Assembly: GCF_041438865.1 (NCBI RefSeq) | Contig: NZ_CP109450.1 | Span: 2,025,001-2,089,000, forward strand | DNA length: 64,000 nt | Source: Streptomyces sp. NBC_01471 | GTDB lineage: Bacteria > Actinomycetota > Actinomycetes > Streptomycetales > Streptomycetaceae | Direction: 5' to 3' | In this document: piece after piece, positions 27,180 through 36,065 of the stretch | How the letters are laid out: each line of letters starts with the position of its first letter | Numbering within the stretch: position 1 is the stretch's first letter | Program-made: the position numbers and the translations under genes | The notes under the pieces: model-generated | The model's database searches: none | What the model was told of the DNA's origin: nothing | What the model saw: the letters and a program-made list of their open reading frames with translations, nothing else

Positions 27180-28625
27180 ATGTCCAAGGCTGCATCCACC
27201 CGGAACAGCGCGCGCCCCGCCGGGTCGTCCGGCCCCCTCCGCCTCATCGAATCCCTCGCCCCCCTGCTGCACGAGTGGCTGCCCAGACAGCGCTGGTTCG
27301 CGGGCAAGGGACGGCCCGTCACCGACTTCACCCTGGTCTCGGCCACCGAACTGCTGCCGGTCGGCGCGGCCCCCGGCCTGCTCCACCTGCTGGTCCGCGC
27401 CGAGCAGGACTCCCCTGCCCCCGCCCGCTCGGCGGGCGACTGCTACCAGCTGCTGGTCGGCGTACGGACCTCACTGCCGCCGCGCCTCGCCGCCGCCCTG
27501 ATCGGCCGGGCCCGTACGGGACCGCTGGCCGGATCCGTGCTGTACGACGCGCTGCTCGACCCGCGGCTGACCGGGCTGCTCCTCGAACGGCTGCGCGCGC
27601 CCGGCCGGATCGGGGCGCTGCGCTTCGACCGCGACCCCGCCGCGGACATCCCCGCCGGGCTGCCCGCACGTCCGCTGGGCGCGGAGCAGTCCAACACCTC
27701 TCTCGTCTATGGCGATACGTTCATCCTGAAGGTCTTCCGCCGGGTCCACCCGGGTTCGAACCCGGATCTGGAGCTGCCGCTGGCACTGGCCCAGGCCGGC
27801 TGCGCCCGGGTGCCCGCACCGGTCGCCTGGTACGAGACGACGGAGCCGGAGCCCGCCACGCTGGGGGTGCTCCAGCCCTACCTCTCCGGGTCCGAGGACG
27901 GCTGGCAGCTGGCCCTGCTCGCGCTCACCGACGGGCACGACTTCGCGGCGGGCGCGCGGGCACTGGGCCGGGCGACCGCCGAGGTGCACGGGACACTGGC
28001 GTCCGCGCTGCCCACCGCGGTCCTGCGCAAGCGGCAGATAGAGCATCTCGCCGCGGAGATGACGGAGCGCCTGGAGGCCACGGCTCAGGCCGTGCCCGCG
28101 CTCGCGCCGTACGTGGCGGGGCTGCGCACCGCCTTCGACGCGGTCGCCGACCTGGGCCACGCCGGCCGCACCTGGGCCGCCCAGCGCATCCACGGCGATC
28201 TGCATCTGGGCCAGAGCCTGCGGGCCAGGGACGGCGAGTGGTCGGTCATCGACTTCGAGGGCGAACCGGCCCGCCCGCTCGCCGAGCGCACCCGCCCGCA
28301 GCCGGTGGTCCGCGATGTGGCGGGGATGCTGCGCTCCTTCGACTACGCGGCCCGTACCCACCGCCCCTGGTCCCCCAAGTGGGCGATCGGCTGCCGTGAC
28401 GCGTACTGCGAGGGGTACGCGTCGGTGTCCGGCGCCGACCCGCGCGCCGAGCCCGAGCTGCTGCGCGCGTACGAGACCGACAAGGCGGTGTACGAGGTCC
28501 TCTACGAAGCCAGGAACCGCCCCGACTGGCTGCCCGTCCCGATGGCCGCGATCGAGCGGCTGTCGCTTCCCGAATCCCCCGTTTCCCACCGCGTGCCGAA
28601 GCTGCCGAGGAGGCCGCCCCAGTGA
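27180..28625 (+). CDS. mak: Maltokinase
   Basis: ATG 27180 lies about 10 bp after GGGAAAGGA and yields 481 residues; an upstream in-frame ATG at 27108 would add 24 residues with no homology. After a Ser/Arg-rich lead the maltokinase N-cap is [17 protein letters not shown], which is diagnostic. The aminoglycoside-phosphotransferase-like core has [20 protein letters not shown] (ATP-binding lysine), [11 protein letters not shown] (catalytic Asp) and [35 protein letters not shown] (metal-binding Asp). It phosphorylates maltose to maltose 1-phosphate, the GlgE donor. Its stop overlaps the glgB start. Confidence 0.93.
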   Translation: MSKAASTRNSARPAGSSGPLRLIESLAPLLHEWLPRQRWFAGKGRPVTDFTLVSATELLPVGAAPGLLHLLVRAEQDSPAPARSAGDCYQLLVGVRTSLPPRLAAALIGRARTGPLAGSVLYDALLDPRLTGLLLERLRAPGRIGALRFDRDPAADIPAGLPARPLGAEQSNTSLVYGDTFILKVFRRVHPGSNPDLELPLALAQAGCARVPAPVAWYETTEPEPATLGVLQPYLSGSEDGWQLALLALTDGHDFAAGARALGRATAEVHGTLASALPTAVLRKRQIEHLAAEMTERLEATAQAVPALAPYVAGLRTAFDAVADLGHAGRTWAAQRIHGDLHLGQSLRARDGEWSVIDFEGEPARPLAERTRPQPVVRDVAGMLRSFDYAARTHRPWSPKWAIGCRDAYCEGYASVSGADPRAEPELLRAYETDKAVYEVLYEARNRPDWLPVPMAAIERLSLPESPVSHRVPKLPRRPPQ

Positions 28626-30949
28626 CCGCCCGTCCCCCGTCCCGCACTCCGTCGCCCGCCGAACCCGAGCCCGCCCCGTCCGCCGAGTCTCCCGAGAGCG
28701 CAGGGCCCACCACGAGCACCGGGCCCGCGGCCGTCCTGCCGTCCCAGCCGACAGGGGGTGTACGGCCCGCGGAGACGCTCGGCGCCGGTGACCGCGAACG
28801 GCTGCTCAGCGGCGGCCACCACGACCCGCACGCGCTGCTCGGCGCCCACCCGGTCACCGGCGGCATCGCCGTCCGGGCGCTGCGGCCGTACGCCCGGGCC
28901 GTGACCGTGGTCGGGAAGGGGCTCCGCGCCGAACTGCACGACGACGGCCAGGGCTTCTTCTCCGGGCTGCTGCCGCTGCGCACCGTCCCGGAGTACACGC
29001 TCCTCGTCACGTACGACGACACCGAGATCGAGCTCCAGGATCCGTACCGCTTCCTGCCCACCCTCGGTGAACTCGATCTGCATCTGATCGGCGAAGGACG
29101 CCACGAGGAGCTGTGGAAGGCGCTCGGCGCGCAGCCGCTGACCGTCGAGGGTGTCACCGGCACCCGCTTCACCGTCTGGGCGCCCGACGCGCGCGGGGTG
29201 CGGGTCGGCGGAGACTTCAACTACTGGGACGGCACCGCGTATCCGATGCGTTCGCTCGGATCGTCCGGTGTGTGGGAGCTGTTCGTACCGGGCATCGGCG
29301 AGGGCGCGCTCTACAAGTTCGACCTGATGCGCCCGGACGGCAGCCACACCCTGCGCGCCGACCCGATGGCGCGGCGTACCGAGGTGCCGCCCGCCACCGC
29401 TTCGATCGTGACGCAGTCGCACCACCGCTGGCAGGACGAGCAGTGGATGAAGCACCGCGCCGACCGCCCGGTCCACGAGGCGCCCTTCTCGGTCTACGAG
29501 CTGCATCTGCCGTCCTGGCGGCCGGGGTTGACGTACCGCCAACTGGCGACGCAGCTGCCCGCCTACGTCCAGGACCTGGGGTTCACCCATGTGGAGCTGA
29601 TGCCGGTCTCCGAGCACCCCTTCGGCGGATCGTGGGGGTACCAGGTCACCGGTTTCTACGCGCCGACGTCCCGGATGGGCACGCCCGACGACTTCCGGTA
29701 CCTGGTGGACGCGCTGCACCGGGCGGGCATCGGTGTCCTGATGGACTGGGTGCCGGCGCACTTCCCGAAGGACGACTGGGCGCTGGCGCAGTTCGACGGC
29801 CGCCCGCTGTACGAGCACTCCGACCCGGCCCGCGCCGAGCACCCCGACTGGGGCACCCTGGAGTTCGACTACGGCCGCACCGAGGTTCGCAACTTCCTTG
29901 TCGCCAATGCCACTTACTGGTGCGAGGAGTTCCACATCGACGGGCTCCGGGTGGACGCCGTCGCCTCCATGCTCTATCTGGACTACTCGCGCGAGGACGG
30001 CCAGTGGTCGCCGAACGAGCACGGCGGCCGGGAGAACCCGGACGCGGTGGCCTTCCTCCAGGAGATGAACGCGACGGTCTACCGGCGCAACCCCGGCGTG
30101 GTCACGATCGCCGAGGAGTCGACCGCCTGGGACGGCGTCACCCGCGCCACCGACCAGGTCGGCGCGGGCGGCTTCGGCGGTCTGGGCTTCGGGCTGAAGT
30201 GGAACATGGGGTGGATGCACGACTCGCTGGAGTACGTGGCCAAGGAGCCGGTGCACCGCAAGTACCACCACAACGAGATGACGTTCTCGATGGTGTACGC
30301 GTTCAGCGAGAACTACGTCCTGCCCATCTCGCACGACGAGGTGGTGCACGGGAAACAGGCACTGGTCTCGAAGATGCCGGGCGACTGGTGGCAGCAGCGC
30401 GCCACCCACCGCGCGTACCTGGGCTTCATGTGGGCCCACCCGGGCAAGCAACTCCTCTTCATGGGACAGGAGTTCGCCCAGGGCGCCGAGTGGTCGGAGG
30501 CGCACGGCCCGGACTGGTGGCTGCTGGACCCGTCGTACGGGGCGGCGCACGACCACCGCGGGGTACGGGATCTGGTGCGCGACCTGAACGCGGTGTACAC
30601 GGCGGCCCCCGCCCTGTGGCAGCGCGACACCGACCCGGCCGGCTTCGCCTGGGTGGTCGGTGACGCGGCGGAGGACAACGTCTTCGCGTTCCTGCGCTAC
30701 GACGCGCACGGCGCCCCGCTCCTGTCGGTCTCCAACTTCTCACCGGTGGTACGGCACGAGTACCGGCTCGGCGTACCGGACTCGGTGCCGGAGTGGCACG
30801 AGGTGCTCAACACCGACACCGGCCTCTACGGCGGCGGCGACATCCGCAACACGGAGCCACTGAAGCCCGAGCCGGTGCCGTACCACGGGCGCCCGTCGAG
30901 CATCGGGCTGACGCTGCCGCCGCTGGCCACGGTGTGGCTCAGGCCCTGA
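28622..30949 (+). CDS. glgB: 1,4-alpha-glucan branching enzyme
   Basis: The GTG at 28622 overlaps the mak stop by four bases; 775 residues. A low-complexity Pro/Ser/Glu stretch (1-55) precedes two N-terminal CBM48-like modules ([17 protein letters not shown], then [23 protein letters not shown]) and the GH13_9 barrel. Catalytic residues are D445 ([17 protein letters not shown]), E498 (TIAEESTAW) and D572 ([10 protein letters not shown]). It makes the alpha-1,6 branches of the GlgE-built polymer. The translational coupling with mak ties branching to maltosyl-phosphate supply. The N-terminal extension of about 50 residues is longer than in enteric GlgB. Confidence 0.95.
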   Translation: MTARPPSRTPSPAEPEPAPSAESPESAGPTTSTGPAAVLPSQPTGGVRPAETLGAGDRERLLSGGHHDPHALLGAHPVTGGIAVRALRPYARAVTVVGKGLRAELHDDGQGFFSGLLPLRTVPEYTLLVTYDDTEIELQDPYRFLPTLGELDLHLIGEGRHEELWKALGAQPLTVEGVTGTRFTVWAPDARGVRVGGDFNYWDGTAYPMRSLGSSGVWELFVPGIGEGALYKFDLMRPDGSHTLRADPMARRTEVPPATASIVTQSHHRWQDEQWMKHRADRPVHEAPFSVYELHLPSWRPGLTYRQLATQLPAYVQDLGFTHVELMPVSEHPFGGSWGYQVTGFYAPTSRMGTPDDFRYLVDALHRAGIGVLMDWVPAHFPKDDWALAQFDGRPLYEHSDPARAEHPDWGTLEFDYGRTEVRNFLVANATYWCEEFHIDGLRVDAVASMLYLDYSREDGQWSPNEHGGRENPDAVAFLQEMNATVYRRNPGVVTIAEESTAWDGVTRATDQVGAGGFGGLGFGLKWNMGWMHDSLEYVAKEPVHRKYHHNEMTFSMVYAFSENYVLPISHDEVVHGKQALVSKMPGDWWQQRATHRAYLGFMWAHPGKQLLFMGQEFAQGAEWSEAHGPDWWLLDPSYGAAHDHRGVRDLVRDLNAVYTAAPALWQRDTDPAGFAWVVGDAAEDNVFAFLRYDAHGAPLLSVSNFSPVVRHEYRLGVPDSVPEWHEVLNTDTGLYGGGDIRNTEPLKPEPVPYHGRPSSIGLTLPPLATVWLRP

Positions 30950-30977
30950 GCCACACCGGCACGGACGCACCGGAAGT

Positions 30978-31029
30978 CCGCGGGGAGGCGCGGCGGCGCG
31001 GGCCTCACCCGCCGCCGCGCCTCCCGCGG
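30978..31029. terminator. Bidirectional terminator between glgB and helR
   Basis: A nearly perfect 20-bp stem (CCGCGGGGAGGCGCGGCGGC paired with its complement ending at 31029, one mismatch) with an 11-base loop lies between the convergent stops at 30949 and 31041. It should serve both genes. Confidence 0.75.
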
Positions 31030-31040
31030 GCCGCGGCGTG

Positions 31041-33305
31041 TCACCGGCCGGGACCCGCCGCGCCGCCCAGGCACTCCGGCAGTGCACCGGCGGTGTGCAC
31101 GATGCCGGCCCGCTGCGTGGCCCGGGTCAGCGCCACGTACAGGTCGCTCGTGCCGCGCGGCGAGCCGGACAGGATCAGCCCCGGCTCGACCACGATCACC
31201 GTGTCGAATTCGAGCCCCTTCGCCTGCCGGGGGTCGAGCAGGACGACGGGCCGGTGCAGGTCGGGCGCGCCCCCTTCGACGTCCGGGAGGACGGCGGCCA
31301 GTTCGCGGTGCAGCACGGCCGGGGCGATCACCGCGAGCCTGCGCTCGTCGGCGCGCTCCTCCGCCACGGCGCCGGCCACGGCGCGGGGCAGGTCGTCGGT
31401 GGCCCGCACCCAGGGCGGCACGCCCGTGGAGCGGATGGAGCGCGGCGGCCGGAACGACGGGTCCGCGGCGCTCGGGACGGCGGCGGCGACCTCCATGATC
31501 TCGGCGGGGGTGCGGTAGTTGATGCCGAGCCGCACCTGTTCGTAGCGGTCCTCGACGTACGGGGCGAGCATCGTCGCCCAGTCGCCCACGCCGCCCGGCT
31601 CCGCGGTCTGGGCCGGGTCGCCGACCAGCGTCATCGAGCGGGTCGGGGAGCGCCGCATCAGCAGCCGCCACACCATCGGCGACAGCTCCTGCGCCTCGTC
31701 CACGATGATGTGGCCGAAGGCCCAGGTGCGGTCGGCCGCCGCACGTTCGGCGGCGCTGCGGTGGTCGGCCTCCTCGTGCCGTTCCGCCATCCGCTCGGCG
31801 TCGATGATGTCGTGCGCCGCGAGCAGTTCGGACTCCTCGTCCTCGAACTCGAAGGACTCGGAGCCCAGCGACAGATCGAGGACGCCCTGGGCGAACGCGA
31901 CCTGCTCCTGGCGGGCGGCCTCCGCCGCCGCGCGTACCGCGGAGTCGTCCTCACCGATCAGCTCGGCGGCCTCGTCGAGCAGCGGGACGTCGGCCGCAGT
32001 CCAGTCGCCGCCCCGGCGCCGGATGGCGTCCGCGTCGGTGTCCGGCAGGTGCGCCGGGTCGGTGAGGTAGTCGGCGACCACCTGCTGCGGCGTGAGGGTG
32101 GGCCACAACTCCTCGATGGCCGCGTGCACTTCGGGGCTGGCCGCGACGGCCTTGCCGATCTGGGCGAGGTCGTCGGGGCCCAGGAAGTTGGGTCCGCCGT
32201 AGGGGTCGGCGCCGAGCCGGTCGGCCAGCTGCGCGGTCAGGTCGTCGATGATCCGGAACGCGAAGTGCGGGCGCGCCAGGTTGTGCGGCAGCAGCGTCGA
32301 GCGGGCCCGCTCGCGGGCGGCGTCGGCGATGGTCCAGTCGAGCAGCAGGTCGCCGTCGTCGTGCGGGATCACCAGGGGCTCGCCGGGCTCCGGCGTGCGC
32401 TGGAGATCGCGTACGAAGGCGGCCAGCGCCTCCGCCATCCGCGTACCTCCCTTGACGGCCGCGGCGGCGGGGGTGTCCGTGCCGGTGGCGGTCACGCCGG
32501 GGAAGAGCTCCCCCGGCGTGGCGAGCAGCACGCCCGTCTCGCCGAGCGAGGGCAGCACCTCGCCGATGTAGCCGAGGAAGGCCGGGTTGGGGCCGACGAC
32601 GAGTACGGCCCGGCGGGCGAGCTGGTCGCGGTGCGCGTAGAGGAGGTACGCGGCTCGGTGCAGGGCGACCGCGGTCTTGCCGGTACCGGGGCCTCCCTCG
32701 ACGACGAGGATCCCGTGGTGCGGGGCCCGGATGATCTCGTCCTGCTCGGCCTGGATGGTCTGCACGATGTCGTGCATACGGCCGGTGCGCGCGGAGTCCA
32801 GGGCAGCGAGCAGGACGGCGTCCGCGTCGGACCCCTCGTGCCCGGTCCGCTCGGTGTCGGTGAGGTCGAGGATCTCGTCGTGCAGCGCGGTGACGGTGCG
32901 GCCCTCGGTGGTGAGGTGCCGGCGGCGGCGCAGCCCCATCGGGGAATGCCCGGTGGCGAGGTAGAAAGGCCGGGCGATCCGCGCCCGCCAGTCGATCACC
33001 AGCGGGGTGCGTTCGTTGTTCTCGTCGGCCTCTTCGCGGATTCCGATACGGCCGATGTGGTACCGGGATCCGTCGGTGAAATCAATACGCCCGAAGCAGA
33101 GTCCGGATTCCACCGCATTCAGCGCGCCGAGCAGCCCGGACCGCTCGGCGACCAGTACATCGCGCTCGACCCGCGCCTGAAGCCCCTTCCCCACCTGGGC
33201 GAACGAACGCTGGACGGCGGCTTCGGCGCGCTCCCGGAGCGCGTCCAGCCGCTCGTAGAGCCGTGAGACGAATTGCTGCTCGTTCTGCAATTCCTCGGTT
33301 GACAA
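31041..33305 (-). CDS. helR: HelD/HelR-type RNA polymerase recycling ATPase
   Basis: A 754-residue superfamily-1 helicase-like protein. The TTG at 33305 follows AGGAG and begins MSTEELQNEQQFVSRLYERLDALRERAE, a long N-terminal coiled coil that in class II HelD enters the polymerase secondary channel. Next come FGRIDFTDGSRYHIGRIGI and VIDWRARIARPFYLATG, the HelD-specific 1A region. Walker A is GGPGTGKT (204-211), followed by HRAAYLLYAHR; later motifs are IIVDEAQELSPMVWRLL, LVGDPAQTA, NYRTPAEIM and DLYVALTRATQRA. Such proteins clear stalled RNA polymerase; HelR homologues in Streptomyces displace rifamycins. It is not a DNA-repair helicase despite UvrD-like motifs. Confidence 0.88.
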   Translation of the reverse strand: MSTEELQNEQQFVSRLYERLDALRERAEAAVQRSFAQVGKGLQARVERDVLVAERSGLLGALNAVESGLCFGRIDFTDGSRYHIGRIGIREEADENNERTPLVIDWRARIARPFYLATGHSPMGLRRRRHLTTEGRTVTALHDEILDLTDTERTGHEGSDADAVLLAALDSARTGRMHDIVQTIQAEQDEIIRAPHHGILVVEGGPGTGKTAVALHRAAYLLYAHRDQLARRAVLVVGPNPAFLGYIGEVLPSLGETGVLLATPGELFPGVTATGTDTPAAAAVKGGTRMAEALAAFVRDLQRTPEPGEPLVIPHDDGDLLLDWTIADAARERARSTLLPHNLARPHFAFRIIDDLTAQLADRLGADPYGGPNFLGPDDLAQIGKAVAASPEVHAAIEELWPTLTPQQVVADYLTDPAHLPDTDADAIRRRGGDWTAADVPLLDEAAELIGEDDSAVRAAAEAARQEQVAFAQGVLDLSLGSESFEFEDEESELLAAHDIIDAERMAERHEEADHRSAAERAAADRTWAFGHIIVDEAQELSPMVWRLLMRRSPTRSMTLVGDPAQTAEPGGVGDWATMLAPYVEDRYEQVRLGINYRTPAEIMEVAAAVPSAADPSFRPPRSIRSTGVPPWVRATDDLPRAVAGAVAEERADERRLAVIAPAVLHRELAAVLPDVEGGAPDLHRPVVLLDPRQAKGLEFDTVIVVEPGLILSGSPRGTSDLYVALTRATQRAGIVHTAGALPECLGGAAGPGR

Positions 33306-33334
33306 TGCAGCTCCTGACGCGATACGGTGCCGTT

Positions 33335-33430
33335 ATAAGACTTCTTCTTGCCTTGTCCTGCACAAAGACAAGAAGCTCTCACTGTACGCGCCGCAATACC
33401 CTGGACGCCAATTCGTCCGGGGTATTTTTT
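33335..33430 (+). ncRNA. Candidate small RNA antisense to the helR leader
   Basis: A plus-strand promoter, TTGACA (33299-33304), an 18-bp spacer and TACGGT (33323-33328), predicts a start near 33335. An unusually complete intrinsic terminator ends at 33430, giving an RNA of about 96 nt. No open frame of note lies within it and no plus-strand gene precedes it. It would be complementary to the 5' untranslated region of helR. It contains a CTTGTC...GACAAG inverted repeat (33352-33372). Existence is inferred from promoter and terminator alone. Confidence 0.4.
33395..33430 (+). terminator. Intrinsic terminator with U-tract, plus strand
   Basis: AATACCC and GGACG pair with CGTCC and GGGTATT around the loop CCAATT, followed by six T (33425-33430). 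A run of T after a stem is uncommon in this GC-rich genome. The T-tract is on the plus strand, where no annotated gene lies upstream. The same stem read on the minus strand, downstream of the thioredoxin gene, has no U-tract. Confidence 0.75.
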
Positions 33431-33492
33431 GTGCGGTCTTTCCCGTACCCGGCACCGGTCCTGTCCTGTCCGTACCCGGCACCGGTCCCGCG

Positions 33493-33825
33493 TCAGAGCA
33501 CGTCGGCCAGCTCCTTGAGCAGCCGCCGCTTCGGGCGGGCGCCGACCATCGACTTCACCGGCTCCCCGTCGCGGAAGACCATCAGGGTCGGCATCGACAG
33601 CACCCCGTACCGGACCATCACATCCGGATTGCTGTCGGCGTCGAGCTGTACGACCTTGAGACGTCCGGCCTCCTCGGCCGCGACGGCGCTCAGCACCGGC
33701 GCGAGCTGGCGGCACGGCCCGCACCAGTCGGCGGTGAACTCGACCAGGACAGGCAGTCCGGCCGCGAGCACCTCGGTGTCGAAATCCGCGTCGGTCACGA
33801 CATCGACGCCCTCTGCGTGGATCAT
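33493..33825 (-). CDS. Thioredoxin
   Basis: A 110-residue single-domain thioredoxin. PVLVEFTADWCGPCRQLAPVL carries the CGPC redox pair (C35, C38), and SMPTLMVFRDGEPV the cis-proline loop. ATG 33825 overlaps the stop of the MerR gene (ATGA) with GGAAGGAA upstream; an in-frame GTG at 33843 would add six residues. The coupling to a MerR regulator suggests expression under redox or electrophile stress, with thioredoxin repairing protein disulfides in the cytoplasm. Length and motif are typical. Confidence 0.9.
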   Translation of the reverse strand: MIHAEGVDVVTDADFDTEVLAAGLPVLVEFTADWCGPCRQLAPVLSAVAAEEAGRLKVVQLDADSNPDVMVRYGVLSMPTLMVFRDGEPVKSMVGARPKRRLLKELADVL

Positions 33826-34277
33826 CTGCGGTGTTCCTTCCACTCGTCCCCGTAGCCCCCGTAGCCCTCGCCGTCCCCGTAGCCCCCGTCGGACAGTTCA
33901 CAGCGCGGCTCCGGTCCGCCGGGCAACTCCGCCTCGGCGCGGGCCAGTTCGGTCCCCACCTGTCGCCGGACGTCCTGAAGCTGCCCGATCAGTGCGTCCA
34001 GCTCGGAGAGCTTGCGCCGGTACACGGCGAGCGAGGCGGGGCAGACGTCACCGGCCGGGTGTCCGGCGCGCAGGCACTCGATGAACGGCCTGGTCTCCTC
34101 CAGGTCGAAGCCGAAGTCCTGGAGCGTCCTGATCTGCTGGAGCAGCCGCAGATCGTCCTCGTCGTAGGTCCGGTAGCCGTTCACCGCCCGCCGTGCGGGC
34201 AGCAACTCCCGGGACTCGTAGTAGCGCAGAGCACGGGTGGTGGTCCCGGCCCGCTCCGCCAGCTCGCCGATTCGCAT
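33822..34277 (-). CDS. MerR-family transcriptional regulator
   Basis: A 151-residue protein. The MerR winged helix is MRIGELAERAGTTTRALRYYESRELLPARRAVNGYRTYDEDDL, followed by the dimerisation helix (about 80-125). Two Cys (ECLRAGHPAGDVCPAS) and a third near residue 130 could sense metal or redox state, but their spacing does not match the SoxR iron-sulfur cluster. The tail is a Gly/Tyr-rich repeat (GGYGDGEGYGGYGDE). The first gene of an operon with thioredoxin, it has a typical MerR promoter directly in front and presumably activates itself and the thioredoxin gene. Confidence 0.88.
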   Translation of the reverse strand: MRIGELAERAGTTTRALRYYESRELLPARRAVNGYRTYDEDDLRLLQQIRTLQDFGFDLEETRPFIECLRAGHPAGDVCPASLAVYRRKLSELDALIGQLQDVRRQVGTELARAEAELPGGPEPRCELSDGGYGDGEGYGGYGDEWKEHRR

Positions 34278-34283
34278 GCCCCG

Positions 34284-34314
34284 ACGGTAATCCTTGACGT
34301 CGGCGTCAAGGCAA
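34284..34314 (-). promoter_or_regulatory. MerR-type promoter with operator in a 19-bp spacer
   Basis: On the minus strand TTGCCT (34309-34314) and TACCGT (34284-34289) are 19 bp apart, the over-long spacing that MerR activators correct. An inverted repeat, CCTTGACG and CGTCAAGG with four bases between (34292-34311), occupies the spacer, where MerR dimers bind. The -10 ends six bases before the merR ATG, so the mRNA would be leaderless; no Shine-Dalgarno is present. Confidence 0.65.
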
Positions 34315-34349
34315 GGACGTCCCCCGCGGGCCGGCCGCGGGGGACGTCC
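34315..34349 (-). terminator. Terminator after the DHA2 pump gene
   Basis: GGACGTCCCCCGCGG (34315-34329) pairs perfectly with its complement at 34335-34349 around a five-base loop. It lies 10 bp past the MFS stop and abuts the merR -35, insulating the two units. Confidence 0.7.
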
Positions 34350-34359
34350 GTGAGACGCG

Positions 34360-35952
34360 TCAGACCGAGGTGGTCACCGGCTCCTCCGCGGGCGCCGCCC
34401 CTGACTCCGTACGCCGGCCGCGGCCCGGGATCAGGACGGCCACCAGCACCGTCCCCACCCCGAGGATGACCGCGCCGACCAGGCTGGTGTGGGCGACCGC
34501 CTGCGAGAAGGCGCCGTCCACCGCGTCCACCAGGGCGTGCGCCTGCTCGGGGCCCGCCTTGGCGCCGACTTTCTGCGCCACGGCGAGGCCCGCACCCACC
34601 GAGTCCTGGGCGGTGCTCAGCGCACCGGCGGGCAGCTTCCCGCCGACCGCGTCCGCGAGGTGCGAGGAGTACGCGCCGGAGAGCACCGACCCGAGAATCG
34701 CGATGCCCAGCGAGCCGCCCAGCTCGATCGAGGTGTCGTTGACCGCGCCACCGACCCCGAGTTCGGACTCCGGGAACGCGCCCATGATCGCGTCGGTGCA
34801 CGGCGAGAGGGCGAGGCCGATGGCCAGGCCGAGCAGGACCAGGGGCAGGACGAACTCCCCGTATCCCGAGCCCGCGTCGATCCGAGTGAGCAGCGCCAGC
34901 GAGGCCGTGCCGCCGACCATGCCGGCGGTGACCGTGACGCGCATCCCGAGCCGGGGCGTCAGGATCCCGGTCAGCGCCGAGCCGACGAAGACCGCACCGG
35001 CCAGCGGCAGCATCCGCACCCCGGTCTCGAAGGCGTCGAATCCGAGGACGAACTGGAGGTGCTGGGTGAGGTAGTAGAAGGCCCCGAACACGGCCAGGAA
35101 GAAGAGCGCGACGGCGAGGTTCGACCCGGCGAACCCGCGGTCGAGGTAGCGGCGCACGTCGAGCACGGGGCGCGGGTGCCGCAGCTCCCACAGCACGAAG
35201 ACGACGAACCCGACGCCCGCCACGACGGCGGCGGTGACGGCCTTGGCGCCCCAGCCGAAGTGCGGCCCCTCAATGATCATGTAGACGAGTGCACCGACGG
35301 AGACCACCGAGAGCAGTCCGCCCACGTAGTCGATCCGGTCGTGGTGTCCGGCCTTGGACGGCGGTACGAGGACGAAGGCGCCGATGATGGCCAGCACCGC
35401 GATCGGCACGTTGATCAGGAAGGTCGAGGCCCAGCCGTGGTGCTGGAGCAGCGCCCCGGCGACCAGCGGGCCGGCCGCGATGGCGAGCCCGGCGGTGGCC
35501 GTCCACAGGACGATCGCCTTGGCCCGCTCGGCGCGCGGGAAACTCGCGGCGAGCAGCGACAGCGTGGCGGGCATGATCATCGCCGCGCCGATACCCATGA
35601 CGGCGCGGGCCGCGATGACGCCCGTCGCACTGCCGACAAGCGACCCGGCGACCGCTCCCCCGCCGAAGACGACGAGCCCCAGCACGAGCGCGCCGCGCCT
35701 GCTGTACTTGTCGCCGATCGCGCCGAGCAGCAGCATCAGCGCCGCGTACGGGACGGTGTAGCCGTCGATGACCCACTGGAGGTCGGCGCTGCTGAGCCCC
35801 AGGTCCTGCGTCATGTCGGGGGCCGCGACCGTCAGGGCCGTGTTCGCCATCACGATGATCAGCAGGCTCAGACAGAGGACCAGCAGCGCCCACCAGCGGC
35901 GCCGGTAGGGCCCTTCCATCTCCGCCACCGGTTGCTTCACCACGAGATTCAT
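34360..35952 (-). CDS. MFS efflux transporter, DHA2 (EmrB/QacA) family
   Basis: A 530-residue protein with 14 predicted helices. Motif D1 is LLIIVMANTALTVAAPDMTQDLGLSSADLQWVIDGY; motif A is GAIGDKYSRRGALV; GPLVAGALLQHHGW is the antiporter motif C. The C-terminal part includes VGGAVNDTSIELGGSLGIAILGSVL, typical of QacA/EmrB drug-proton antiporters. It is divergent from a TetR regulator, with tandem operators between them, so it is the likely regulated resistance pump. The substrate is unknown. Confidence 0.88.
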   Translation of the reverse strand: MNLVVKQPVAEMEGPYRRRWWALLVLCLSLLIIVMANTALTVAAPDMTQDLGLSSADLQWVIDGYTVPYAALMLLLGAIGDKYSRRGALVLGLVVFGGGAVAGSLVGSATGVIAARAVMGIGAAMIMPATLSLLAASFPRAERAKAIVLWTATAGLAIAAGPLVAGALLQHHGWASTFLINVPIAVLAIIGAFVLVPPSKAGHHDRIDYVGGLLSVVSVGALVYMIIEGPHFGWGAKAVTAAVVAGVGFVVFVLWELRHPRPVLDVRRYLDRGFAGSNLAVALFFLAVFGAFYYLTQHLQFVLGFDAFETGVRMLPLAGAVFVGSALTGILTPRLGMRVTVTAGMVGGTASLALLTRIDAGSGYGEFVLPLVLLGLAIGLALSPCTDAIMGAFPESELGVGGAVNDTSIELGGSLGIAILGSVLSGAYSSHLADAVGGKLPAGALSTAQDSVGAGLAVAQKVGAKAGPEQAHALVDAVDGAFSQAVAHTSLVGAVILGVGTVLVAVLIPGRGRRTESGAAPAEEPVTTSV

Positions 35953-36001
35953 GACGTTCCACCACTCCCACTACGTGCATGCGCACCTGCACATGCCCTA
36001 C

Positions 36002-36037
36002 TTGCACACGCTTGTGCAATTACACACTGCTGTGCAA
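36002..36037. promoter_or_regulatory. Tandem 18-bp operators between MFS and tetR genes
   Basis: TTGCACA-CGCT-TGTGCAA (36002-36019) is immediately followed by TTACACA-CTGC-TGTGCAA (36020-36037), one mismatch apart and with the same four-base spacer. The second copy overlaps a possible tetR promoter (TTGTGC, 17 bp, CAATTT). Adjacent identical inverted repeats suggest cooperative binding of two TetR dimers. Confidence 0.6.
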
Positions 36038-36065
36038 TTTAGCGCGCTTCCCGGCGCGGTGCAAA

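Noticed and set aside
31041..33305. Annotation as a UvrD/Rep DNA repair helicase
   Set aside because: The N-terminal coiled coil, the FTDGSRYHIGRIGI block and overall order are those of HelD/HelR RNA polymerase factors, not of UvrD.
34360..35952. Linking the DHA2 pump to the MerR regulator next to it
   Set aside because: A perfect 15-bp terminator separates them, the merR promoter faces thioredoxin, and the pump has its own divergent TetR with operators.
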